Below, piece by piece: positions 6,547-11,852 of a DNA stretch of 11,852 nucleotides. Position 1 is the stretch's first letter. The number at the start of each line of letters is the position of its first letter. Source of the stretch: CAG-791 sp963650385 (GTDB lineage Bacteria > Bacillota > Clostridia > Lachnospirales > Lachnospiraceae). The stretch is taken from assembly GCA_963650385.1 (NCBI GenBank), contig CAVJLL010000067.1, forward strand, positions 1 through 11,852. The letters are read 5' to 3'. The notes under the pieces were generated by a model, which saw only the letters and a program-made list of their open reading frames with translations, ran no database searches and was not told where the DNA came from. The position numbers and the translations under genes were made by a program.

Positions 6547-8859
6547 TCACCGAAGCTTCCAGATATCCCGGTTGTACTCCTCAATGGTGCGGTCGCTGGA
6601 GAAAAAGCCGGCCTTTGCAATGTTTACAAGGCTCATCTGATTCCAGTGCCGCCTGTCCTCATAGTCCTCCAGCATCTGATCCTTCACGCGGATGTAGTCC
6701 TCCAGATCGATCAGTGCCATGAACCAGTCCTTGCCGAGGATGTCCTTATACAGCCGCTCCAGATTCTCTTTGTGTCCCAGCTTCATGCACTGCTCACCGA
6801 CGATGAAATCCACCGCCTCTTTGATGACCGGGCTCTTCTCATAGTAATCCCTGGATACATAGTCCGCATTCTCGTAGTGCGCAATCACCGTCTCGGAGTC
6901 AACGCCGAACATATAAATATTGTCGTCGCCGACCAGCTGATGAATCTCCACGTTCGCGCCGTCCGCCGTTCCCAGCGTCACCGCTCCGTTGAGCATGAAC
7001 TTCATGTTGGAGGTGCCGGACGCCTCCTTGGAGGCCAGTGAAATCTGCTCCGAAATGTCGCAGGCCGGAATCAGCTTCTCCGCATAGGTCACATTGTAAT
7101 TCGTCACGAACACCAGCCGCATGTACGGGCTCACATCCGGATCGTTGTTGATGATATCCTGCAGCACCAGCAGCAGATGAATGATGTCCTGCGCGATGAT
7201 GTAGGCCGGGGCGGCCTTCGCACCGAAAATAAAATTCAGCGTACGCTTCGGTTTTTTGCCGCTCTTGATCTCCAGATACTTGTGGATGATGTACAGCGCA
7301 TTCATCTGCTGGCGCTTGTACTCATGCAGGCGCTTGATCTGGATGTCAAAAATACCGTTGGGATCCAGCTCCACGCCTTCCCGTTCCTTGATATAGGCCG
7401 CCAGCACCCATTTGTTGTTCTGCTTAATCTGATCGAGCTGCTCGAGCACATCGCTGTCCTCCCTGTACTGCAGCAGCTCCTCCAGGCGAAGTGCATCCCT
7501 CTTATACGCATCCGAAAGAAGCTCCGAGAGAAGATTTGCCAGCGGATGGTTGCAGGACAGAAGCCACCGGCGGAATGTGATGCCGTTGGTCTTGTTGTTG
7601 AATTTTTCAGGATAGAGCGCATAGAACGGATGAAGCTCTGTATCCTTCAGAATCTGCGTATGAATGGCGGCCACACCGTTGACCGAGAACCCGTAATGGA
7701 TATCGATGTGGGCCATGTGCACGCGGTTATCCTCATCGATGATCTGAACCTTAGGGTCGGAATAGCGGGCGCGCACCCTGCGGTCCAGCTCGCGGATGAT
7801 CGGCACCAGCTGCGGAACCACCTTCTCCAGGTACTCCATCGGCCAGGTTTCCAGTGCCTCCGCCAGAATCGTGTGGTTGGTATAGGCACAGGTCCGGGAG
7901 ACCACTTCGATGGCCTCGTCCATCGACATCGCCTTGTATTCCGTCAGGATCCGGATCAGCTCCGGAATCACCATGGTCGGATGCGTGTCGTTGATCTGAA
8001 TGACCGCATGGTCATAGAGGTGACGCAGGTCGTACTGTTTAGCCTTCATCTCATAGAGAATCCACTGGGCCGCATTGCTCACCATGAAATACTGCTGATA
8101 GATCCGCAGGAGCCGTCCCTTTTCATCCGAATCGTCCGGGTACAGGAACAGCGTCAGGTTCTTCTCGATCTCCTCCTTGTCGAAGGTAATGCCTTCCTCC
8201 ACCAGCGAATCGTCCACCGTATCCACATCGAAGAGGCGCAGCTTATTCACGCCGGCATCGTACCCGATGACATCGATGTCGTACATATGGGAGGTTACCT
8301 TTCTCTTCCCAAAGTACACATCAAAGGAAACATCGCTCCGGACCTCCCAGGAATCCTCCTCAATCCAGGGATCCTTCTCCGCCTTCTGCAGATGATCATC
8401 GAGCACCTGGCGGAACAGGCCGTAATGGTAGTTCAGGCCGAGGCCCTCGCCCGGCAGTCCCAGCGTTGCGATGGAATCCAGAAAGCAGGCAGCCAGCCGT
8501 CCAAGTCCGCCGTTTCCGAGGGACGGCTCCGGCTCAACCGCCTCAATCTCCGCAAGATTCCGGCCATTCTTCTCCAGAATCTCGTTCATCCGGTCGTATA
8601 TTTTCAGGTTGATCAGGTTATTGCTCAGAAGCTTTCCGATCAGAAACTCTGCGGAAATATAGAACACCTTCTTCTCACCGACGTTTCTCTCCGTGACGGC
8701 GAGCAGCCGTTTGCAGTAGTCCAGCAGAACGTAGTACAGCTCCTGACTGGTACAGGATGCGATGGATCCGCCAAAACGCTCCCGTGCGATGTCCTGAAGC
8801 TGCTGTTCCATATTCAGTGCCAGAATATCTCTTTGCATGTTGGTGTGCTGTGATCTCAT
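6547..8859 (-). CDS. glgP: Glycogen/alpha-glucan phosphorylase
   Basis: GT35 enzyme that releases glucose-1-phosphate from alpha-1,4-glucan with phosphate and PLP. It has 770 residues, somewhat shorter than E. coli GlgP (815). Recognised segments are FYISAEFLIGKLLSNNL, EPSLGNGGLGRLAACFLDS (111 on), LNYHYGLFRQ, IQINDTHPTM, YTNHTILAEALE, KTNGITFRRWL, FDIQIKRLHEYKRQQ, and the PLP site EASGTSNMKF with Lys620. It ends with the typical SGFFSSDRTI-like block (AGFFSSDRTIEEY). The ATG at 8859 has AAGGAG 7 nt upstream. It is the first gene of the operon with rarA, malic enzyme and DUF4364. Maltodextrin versus glycogen preference is not decidable. Confidence 0.97.
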   Translation of the reverse strand: MRSQHTNMQRDILALNMEQQLQDIARERFGGSIASCTSQELYYVLLDYCKRLLAVTERNVGEKKVFYISAEFLIGKLLSNNLINLKIYDRMNEILEKNGRNLAEIEAVEPEPSLGNGGLGRLAACFLDSIATLGLPGEGLGLNYHYGLFRQVLDDHLQKAEKDPWIEEDSWEVRSDVSFDVYFGKRKVTSHMYDIDVIGYDAGVNKLRLFDVDTVDDSLVEEGITFDKEEIEKNLTLFLYPDDSDEKGRLLRIYQQYFMVSNAAQWILYEMKAKQYDLRHLYDHAVIQINDTHPTMVIPELIRILTEYKAMSMDEAIEVVSRTCAYTNHTILAEALETWPMEYLEKVVPQLVPIIRELDRRVRARYSDPKVQIIDEDNRVHMAHIDIHYGFSVNGVAAIHTQILKDTELHPFYALYPEKFNNKTNGITFRRWLLSCNHPLANLLSELLSDAYKRDALRLEELLQYREDSDVLEQLDQIKQNNKWVLAAYIKEREGVELDPNGIFDIQIKRLHEYKRQQMNALYIIHKYLEIKSGKKPKRTLNFIFGAKAAPAYIIAQDIIHLLLVLQDIINNDPDVSPYMRLVFVTNYNVTYAEKLIPACDISEQISLASKEASGTSNMKFMLNGAVTLGTADGANVEIHQLVGDDNIYMFGVDSETVIAHYENADYVSRDYYEKSPVIKEAVDFIVGEQCMKLGHKENLERLYKDILGKDWFMALIDLEDYIRVKDQMLEDYEDRRHWNQMSLVNIAKAGFFSSDRTIEEYNRDIWKLR

Positions 8860-8889
8860 TGGTTCTCTCCTTTGCTCTTACCCCGCCCC

Positions 8890-8918
8890 ATCATAGCGCG
8901 TTTTTGCTCCGGTGGAAA
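8890..8918 (-). promoter_or_regulatory. Promoter for the glgP operon
   Basis: TATGAT (-10, 8890-8895) with a 17-bp spacer to TTTCCA (-35, 8913-8918, four of six). It lies between the pfp terminator and the glgP ribosome-binding site and is the best match in this gap. No clear operator palindrome is seen around it. Confidence 0.5.
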
Positions 8919-8958
8919 TATCCGGAATTCGTTCTGTCGCTTGACTGGCTCGCACAGC

Positions 8959-8995
8959 AAAAGTGCCGGAAGGAAATAGTCCTTCCGGCACTTTT
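8959..8995 (-). terminator. Terminator after the phosphofructokinase gene
   Basis: Perfect inverted repeat with 16-nt arms (8959-8974 and 8980-8995) and a 5-nt loop, a GC-rich stem (AAGTGCCGGAAGGA) with AAAA/TTTT ends. It is located 24 bp after the stop codon at 9020. The symmetric ends make it potentially bidirectional. Confidence 0.85.
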
Positions 8996-9019
8996 AACTG
9001 CAATGTATAGTCCGTATGA

Positions 9020-10267
9020 TCAGAACTCCTGCAGCTCCTCCATCACCAGGTGGCGCGGCGTGCCGTTTACCCAGAACGGAAGCAGCTCGCCCTGGATCAG
9101 CGGACGTGCGTAGTCCAGATACTCCTGCTTCATGTCGTCACCTTCCTCATTGATCCACTCCTGAGGAACGTTCTTCACGCCGTTTGCGATCTGATGAATG
9201 TCAAACTTGGAGAAGCCGATGCGATAGGGCTCGCCTTCCTTGTTGACTCTCTCAAAAATGACCATCTCGGCGGTCTCGCCCCTGGAAGCAGCCTCTGCAG
9301 CCATGCTGCCGGCCGTGAATGCCTCCTCGATGTCCGTCAGAGATGCCACGTGCGTTGCTGCTCTCTGCATGGTGGAGAACTCGATGGCTCTTGTCTTGCA
9401 GCCGGTGCGCTCTGCAACCAGTTTGCACAGTGCGGTTGCCGTACCGGAGAGCTGCTTGTGTCCGAATGCATCCACCTTGTCCGATGCCTCGCCCAGCTCG
9501 CAGGCATAGCGTCCGTCTGCCAGCTTCAGGCCTTCCGATACTGCAATGACAACGGATCTCTTGGTCTTGGAGAGGTGATCCACCTTATCCAGGAACTTGT
9601 CTACATCAAAAATACGCTCCGGCAGATAAATGCCGTCTACGCCGCTGCAGTCATCGCCCTTGGCAAGTGCTGCTGCCGCGGTAAGCCAGCCGGCATCGCG
9701 TCCCATGATCTCTGCGATGACGATGGTGGGCTTTGCTGCTCCGAAGGACTCATTGTCGCGGATGATCTCTTTCATGGTCGTTGCAATATATTTTGCAGCG
9801 GAACCATAGCCCGGGCAGTGATCCGTAACCGGAAGGTCGTTGTCAATGGTCTTGGGAACGCCCATGAACAGCTGCGGCTTGCCGTGCTCCTTCGCATAAT
9901 CGCTGAGCATCTTCACCGTGTCCATGGAGTCATTGCCGCCTGCATAGAACAGGGTATCGATATCATGCTCTTCCATGATCTTGAAGACGTTCTCATAAAC
10001 GTCCTCGTGTCCCTCGATCTTCGGCATCTTGAAACGGCAGGAGCCAAGGAATGCAGAGGGGGTTCTCTTCAGAAGCTCAATTCCCATGGGATCTGCAAGG
10101 TACTTGTCCAGATCCACCAGTTTGTCCTGCAAAAAGCCTTCAATTCCATGAATCATGCCGTATACATGCTCGGCTCCTGCTGCCTTTGCACCTGCATACA
10201 CTCCTGCGATGGAGGAGTTGATTACGGCTGTAGGACCGCCGGACTGACCAACAACTACATTCTTCAT
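9020..10267 (-). CDS. pfp: Phosphofructokinase, probably pyrophosphate-dependent
   Basis: Converts fructose-6-phosphate to fructose-1,6-bisphosphate. It has 415 residues from the ATG at 10267, with AAGGA just upstream; the frame opens further to 10336, but homologues start at MKNVVVGQSGGP. Motifs: QSGGPTAVIN (8-17), GGNDS (110-114), GVPKTIDNDLP (136-146), MGRDAGWL (188-195), LPERIF. An Asp where ATP enzymes have the Gly of GGDGS, and Lys139 in PKTIDND where ATP enzymes have Gly, are the established marks of PPi use. The usual first Asp of GGDDS is Asn112, a variant seen in a clostridial/spirochaete branch. Monocistronic, with its own promoter and terminator. Confidence 0.93.
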   Translation of the reverse strand: MKNVVVGQSGGPTAVINSSIAGVYAGAKAAGAEHVYGMIHGIEGFLQDKLVDLDKYLADPMGIELLKRTPSAFLGSCRFKMPKIEGHEDVYENVFKIMEEHDIDTLFYAGGNDSMDTVKMLSDYAKEHGKPQLFMGVPKTIDNDLPVTDHCPGYGSAAKYIATTMKEIIRDNESFGAAKPTIVIAEIMGRDAGWLTAAAALAKGDDCSGVDGIYLPERIFDVDKFLDKVDHLSKTKRSVVIAVSEGLKLADGRYACELGEASDKVDAFGHKQLSGTATALCKLVAERTGCKTRAIEFSTMQRAATHVASLTDIEEAFTAGSMAAEAASRGETAEMVIFERVNKEGEPYRIGFSKFDIHQIANGVKNVPQEWINEEGDDMKQEYLDYARPLIQGELLPFWVNGTPRHLVMEELQEF

Positions 10268-10347
10268 AGTATCCTTTTCCTCTCTTTCCCGGTACGCCAT
10301 GCACGATTTTGTCACAGTTCCCATAATTATGCGCACCTACGCTTGAA

Positions 10348-10376
10348 ATTATATCAATCCTGCATGAACACATCAA
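10348..10376 (-). promoter_or_regulatory. Promoter for the phosphofructokinase gene
   Basis: TATAAT (-10, 10348-10353, perfect) with a 17-bp spacer to TTGATG (-35, 10371-10376, four of six) on the minus strand. The leader to the ATG at 10267 is about 75 nt. This supports the downstream start rather than the one at 10336, which would sit almost on the transcription start. Confidence 0.75.
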
Positions 10377-10413
10377 TATGTATTTCGAGCCGCGGGTCGA
10401 TGGACGCCTGTTT

Positions 10414-10435
10414 GGTTACTGTACACTCGCCAGCT
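10414..10435 (+). repeat. Left arm of a perfect 22-bp inverted repeat
   Basis: Begins GGTTACTGTACACTCGCC and is exactly complementary to 10990-11011. It bounds a 598-bp segment holding the relB-like gene and an interrupted frame. It continues with AGCTTG, which is not mirrored on the other side. No target-site duplication is visible outside the arms. Confidence 0.85.
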
Positions 10436-10456
10436 AGCTTGTGATGAGATGCGAAG

Positions 10457-10478
10457 GGGGCCTCCTCCGGCAGGCCCC
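10457..10478 (-). terminator. GC-rich hairpin after the interrupted frame
   Basis: GGGGCCT (10457-10463) pairs with AGGCCCC (10472-10478) around an 8-nt loop. It lies directly after the stop codon of the minus-strand frame at 10481. The following tract (CCTTCGC) is poor in T, so it may be a weak or factor-dependent terminator. Confidence 0.35.
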
Positions 10479-10480
10479 GG

Positions 10481-10696
10481 TCAGAAATGGATGGTGCTCA
10501 TGTGTTCCTCGCAGGGATTCTCTATGAAGCGTGCTTCTTCGCCGAACGCCCGATCCGCGCAAAACTCGTCCGTCCGCGGGTCTTCCTGCGGAAGGCCCGC
10601 GTCTTGGACTCAAACACGCATGCGCTCCCGTCGGGCTGGCGAAACCGCCCGCTTCATGAGAATCCGTCTGCTCGTCTCAAAATCGCACCATTCCAT
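10481..10696 (-). pseudogene. Unrecognised small gene interrupted by one in-frame TGA
   Basis: From an ATG at 10696 the frame reads MEWCDFETSRRILMKRA...RERMRV, meets TGA at 10612-10610, then continues in the same frame for 42 further residues (VQDAGLPQEDPRTDEF..., ending HMSTIHF) to a TGA at 10483-10481. Both sides look coding, the second being acidic and free of stops. A single TGG-to-TGA change would explain it. A strong hairpin (arms 10575-10586 and 10590-10601, one mismatch, loop GCA on the minus strand) lies 8 nt after the TGA, so readthrough cannot be excluded by sight. No clear ribosome-binding site precedes the ATG. The family is not recognised. Confidence 0.45.
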
Positions 10697-10719
10697 TTCC
10701 TGTCCGCAGGCCGCCGCAA

Positions 10720-10747
10720 TTAACTTCTTTGCATGCTGTTGTATAAT
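10720..10747 (+). promoter_or_regulatory. Promoter for the relB-like gene
   Basis: TTAACT (-35, 10720-10725, four of six), a 16-bp spacer and a perfect TATAAT (10742-10747). The predicted start is about 37 nt before the ATG at 10791. Confidence 0.65.
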
Positions 10748-10790
10748 ATAGGTGCGGTTGTTTTGAAATGTCCCGAAGGAGTTGATCGGT

Positions 10791-10961
10791 ATGGCTAACA
10801 CAACAAATCTCAGTGTCCGGGAGTTGCCTTTTGATGTCCGCGTAGAGCAGCCTAACAAAGAAACCCTTGCAGCCATGCTGGAGGCAGAGCGCATTTCTCA
10901 TGATCCTTCCGTAAGGCGTTACTCTGACGTGGAAGAAGCACTGAGGGCATTAAAAGAATGA
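10791..10961 (+). CDS. RelB/DinJ-family antitoxin-like protein, orphan
   Basis: 56 residues with AAGGAG 9 nt before the ATG and a promoter just upstream. It begins MANTTNLSVRELPFDVRVEQ. A predicted short strand and helix are followed by the C-terminal pattern RRYSDVEEALRALKE, which is the typical toxin-binding tail of RelB/DinJ/Phd-like antitoxins (Y-x-S/D-hydrophobic-EE-x-L-x-x-L). Such proteins bind DNA as dimers and neutralise a RelE/YafQ-type ribonuclease. No toxin follows: after the stop come 28 bp and then the right arm of the inverted repeat. It may protect against toxins encoded elsewhere or be a relic. It is the only plus-strand protein gene in the window with good support. Confidence 0.75.
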   Translation: MANTTNLSVRELPFDVRVEQPNKETLAAMLEAERISHDPSVRRYSDVEEALRALKE

Positions 10962-10989
10962 ACCATTACTGTACAGACAAACCCGTCGT

Positions 10990-11011
10990 AGCTGGCGAGT
11001 GTACAGTAACC
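10990..11011 (-). repeat. Right arm of the perfect 22-bp inverted repeat
   Basis: Exact reverse complement of 10414-10435. A further partial copy of its end (TTACTGTACA, 10968-10977) lies just inside, so this arm can also fold back locally into a stem with TGTACAGTAA. That local stem lies right after the relB-like stop and may end its transcript, though it has no T tract. Confidence 0.85.
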
Positions 11012-11050
11012 ATGAGCCGTTTAGCTCCATCCACGCGTGCCAAAAACTCC

Positions 11051-11078
11051 TTGCTTTTCTTTTCCTCTTTGCTATAAT
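11051..11078 (+). promoter_or_regulatory. Promoter for tRNA-Gly
   Basis: TTGCTT (-35, 11051-11056, four of six), a 16-bp spacer and a perfect TATAAT (11073-11078). The precursor would carry a 5' leader of about 75 nt. Confidence 0.55.
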
Positions 11079-11107
11079 GAATCGCGTAACGCTTCTGGGC
11101 GGTTTTC

Positions 11108-11127
11108 GGTTATTATAGGTTATTATA
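11108..11127 (+). repeat. Tandem 10-bp repeat, two copies
   Basis: GGTTATTATA occurs twice head to tail between the tRNA-Gly promoter and the tRNA. The second copy runs into TATATAA, which could act as another -10 element. No further copies are seen. Confidence 0.6.
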
Positions 11128-11159
11128 TAAGTCACCGCGGTATGTGCAGCGTTCGTTAT

Positions 11160-11230
11160 GCGGTATTAGTTTAGTGGTAAAATGCGACCTTCCCAAGGTT
11201 GAGTTGTGGGTTCGATTCCCATATACCGCT
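11160..11230 (+). tRNA. tRNA-Gly (anticodon CCC)
   Basis: A 71-nt cloverleaf. The acceptor GCGGTAT pairs with ATACCGC, discriminator T at 11230. The D-arm TAGTTTAGTGGTAAAA is the common glycine form. The anticodon stem CGACC/GGTTG (one G-U) holds the loop TTCCCAA, so the anticodon is CCC. The T-arm contains GGGTTCGATTCCC. The CCA end is not encoded. The 3' end points right, into accessory DNA. Confidence 0.93.
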
Positions 11231-11240
11231 TCACGAAAAG

Positions 11241-11270
11241 GAGCAGAGGTTATCCTCTGCTCTTTTCTTT
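11241..11270 (+). terminator. Terminator after tRNA-Gly
   Basis: GAGCAGAGG-TTAT-CCTCTGCTC (11241-11262) followed by TTTTCTTT. A perfect 9-bp stem 10 bp after the tRNA. A preceding AAAA run may also let it serve the minus-strand RHH gene. Confidence 0.88.
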
Positions 11271-11328
11271 TATCTGCCGCATGACGGCGGCGTACTCCCT
11301 TGGATGCTTTTACCCAAAAGCTCCGTTC

Positions 11329-11517
11329 TCATTTTTGCTCTTCCATCTTCGCAGCCACCGCCGCCAGAATGTACTCATTCATACTCATCCCCGCGGCCTT
11401 GGCGGCTGCCTTGATCTCGTCTTTTCGGCCTTTTGGGGCCATTAGGTTGATCCGGTCATAATTCTGCCGATTGTAATCATTGTTGTACTTGATCTGGTCA
11501 AAATGTTCCTCCTCCAA
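11329..11517 (-). CDS. Ribbon-helix-helix (Arc/CopG-like) protein
   Basis: 62 residues. After a tyrosine- and asparagine-rich lead (KYNNDYNRQNYDR) comes the strand INLMAPKG, the helix RKDEIKAAAKAAG, and the second helix MSMNEYILAAVAAKME, the RHH fold used by small repressors and antitoxins. The start is TTG at 11517, chosen because homologues begin close to the YNN segment and AAAGGGG lies 4 nt upstream; no ATG exists before residue 26. A GGAGGAGG occurs inside codons 1-4. It has no toxin partner downstream; the plus-strand tRNA-Gly and its terminator follow. The upstream gap holds an inverted GATTTGT/ACAAATC pair (11561-11592) that could be its operator. Confidence 0.75.
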   Translation of the reverse strand: MEEEHFDQIKYNNDYNRQNYDRINLMAPKGRKDEIKAAAKAAGMSMNEYILAAVAAKMEEQK

Positions 11518-11615
11518 TTTTCCCCTTTCTCTTGTCTATCGTTCGGATTAACATTAAAATGATTTGTGAAATGCAGGCGGCCTAGACAAATCAGCCGCCC
11601 TTTTCTCAACCCATT

Positions 11616-11641
11616 GACCTTACTTTTCCGGAAGTAAGGTC
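11616..11641. repeat. Perfect 10-bp-arm hairpin
   Basis: GACCTTACTT (11616-11625) and its exact complement (11632-11641) around TTCCGG. On the plus strand it is followed by a T-rich tract (TTTACTTTTTC), as in a terminator; on the minus strand it spans the end of the possible 20-residue ORF. It may instead be an operator for the RHH protein. Confidence 0.55.
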
Positions 11642-11682
11642 TTTACTTTTTCTTTGGCCTCTTCAAGGTCCACGGTTGTCAT
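11620..11682 (-). CDS. Possible 20-residue ORF
   Basis: ATG at 11682 to TAA at 11620, reading MTTVDLEEAKEKVKTLLPEK, a charged amphipathic helix with protein-like composition. A TTG four codons earlier overlaps the end of the upstream gene. No clear ribosome-binding site is present, so it would depend on coupling. It may also be a remnant of a longer protein. Confidence 0.3.
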   Translation of the reverse strand: MTTVDLEEAKEKVKTLLPEK

Positions 11683-11690
11683 TGCGTATT

Positions 11691-11852
11691 TCAAAATCGC
11701 TCACGATTCTTCCTTCTTCTGTTTAATTCAATAGCTAAGACTGTAACAGTCTCTTCGTCAATGTCATCTCCGCTTTTTATAAATTCGAGTATCGTTTGCT
11801 GATCCTCTTCATTGCTTGCAAAAGCAAGAATCCCTGCGACAAAATCCTTACT
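11691..11852 (-). CDS. Unrecognised protein, C-terminal part
   Basis: Open from the window edge to TGA at 11691: 53 residues, acidic and helical (EEDQQTILEFIKSGDDIDEE, then VTVLAIELNRRRKNRERF). Composition and the two-helix pattern support a real gene whose start lies outside. No family can be assigned. Confidence 0.6.
   Translation of the reverse strand, partial: SKDFVAGILAFASNEEDQQTILEFIKSGDDIDEETVTVLAIELNRRRKNRERF

Noticed and set aside
5875..8853. Long plus-strand open frames opposite rarA and glgP (5875-7041 and 7177-8853)
   Set aside because: Both are mirror frames of well-conserved genes with no ribosome-binding site or recognisable domain; GC-rich third positions create such shadows.
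10376..10387. 12-mer ATATGTATTTCG shared with 2991-3002 upstream of rho
   Set aside because: A 12-mer repeat is expected by chance in a window this long, and the surrounding bases do not match.
9050..10444. Plus-strand open frame opposite the phosphofructokinase gene
   Set aside because: Cys/His/Leu-rich shadow of a certain gene and runs through its promoter.
10449..10751. 100-codon plus-strand frame before the relB-like gene
   Set aside because: Ser/Arg/Cys-rich, no ribosome-binding site, ends inside the relB promoter; the minus-strand frame there has far better composition.
1..11852. CRISPR array, rRNA or insertion sequence
   Set aside because: No regularly spaced repeats, no rRNA-like sequence and no transposase-like protein were found on either strand.

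Overview
The window looks like chromosomal DNA from an anaerobic Clostridia-type Bacillota, most likely Lachnospiraceae. This is inferred from a DUF4364 gene (a family typical of Clostridia), a Rho factor with a large N-terminal insert, a PPi-type phosphofructokinase, a glycogen phosphorylase of Firmicutes type, and two tRNA genes without an encoded CCA end. The central part (about 1.1-10.4 kb) is moderately GC-rich and codes almost entirely on the minus strand. The two ends (before about 0.97 kb and after about 11.2 kb) look more AT-rich and carry small accessory genes.

Layout, left to right. 1-960: a small-gene cluster on the minus strand. It holds an unrecognised 62-residue protein, a HicB-like orphan antitoxin, a coding-looking frame with a perfect Shine-Dalgarno but no canonical start, and, cut by the window edge, a paralogue of the 62-residue protein. 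977-1060: tRNA-Leu(TAA), with its own promoter and terminator. 1138-2919: rho, with a promoter about 380 bp upstream and a long leader holding a 155-bp palindromic element. 3433-8859: a probable four-gene operon read leftwards, glgP, rarA, malic enzyme, DUF4364, with gaps of 27 bp, 25 bp and a 1-nt stop/start overlap. 9020-10267: a PPi-type phosphofructokinase with a strong promoter and a perfect terminator hairpin. 10414-11011: a 598-bp segment bounded by a perfect 22-bp inverted repeat, holding an orphan RelB-type antitoxin on the plus strand and an opposing frame interrupted by one TGA. 11160-11230: tRNA-Gly(CCC) on the plus strand with promoter and terminator. 11240-11852: a ribbon-helix-helix protein, a possible 20-residue ORF, and the C-terminal part of an unrecognised protein, all on the minus strand.

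The housekeeping genes join carbon storage and central metabolism: glycogen phosphorylase releases glucose-1-phosphate, the PPi-linked phosphofructokinase feeds glycolysis, and malic enzyme makes pyruvate. DNA maintenance (rarA) and transcription termination (rho) sit among them. The core is bracketed by tRNA genes whose 3' ends both point outwards into accessory DNA, which suggests, without proving, that the window ends touch integrated or fast-changing segments. Three antitoxin-like genes (HicB, RelB and RHH types) occur with no recognisable partner toxin. No transposase, integrase, rRNA or CRISPR array is visible. The least explained items are the inverted-repeat cassette with its TGA-interrupted frame, the rho leader element, and the paralogous small-gene cluster at the left end.
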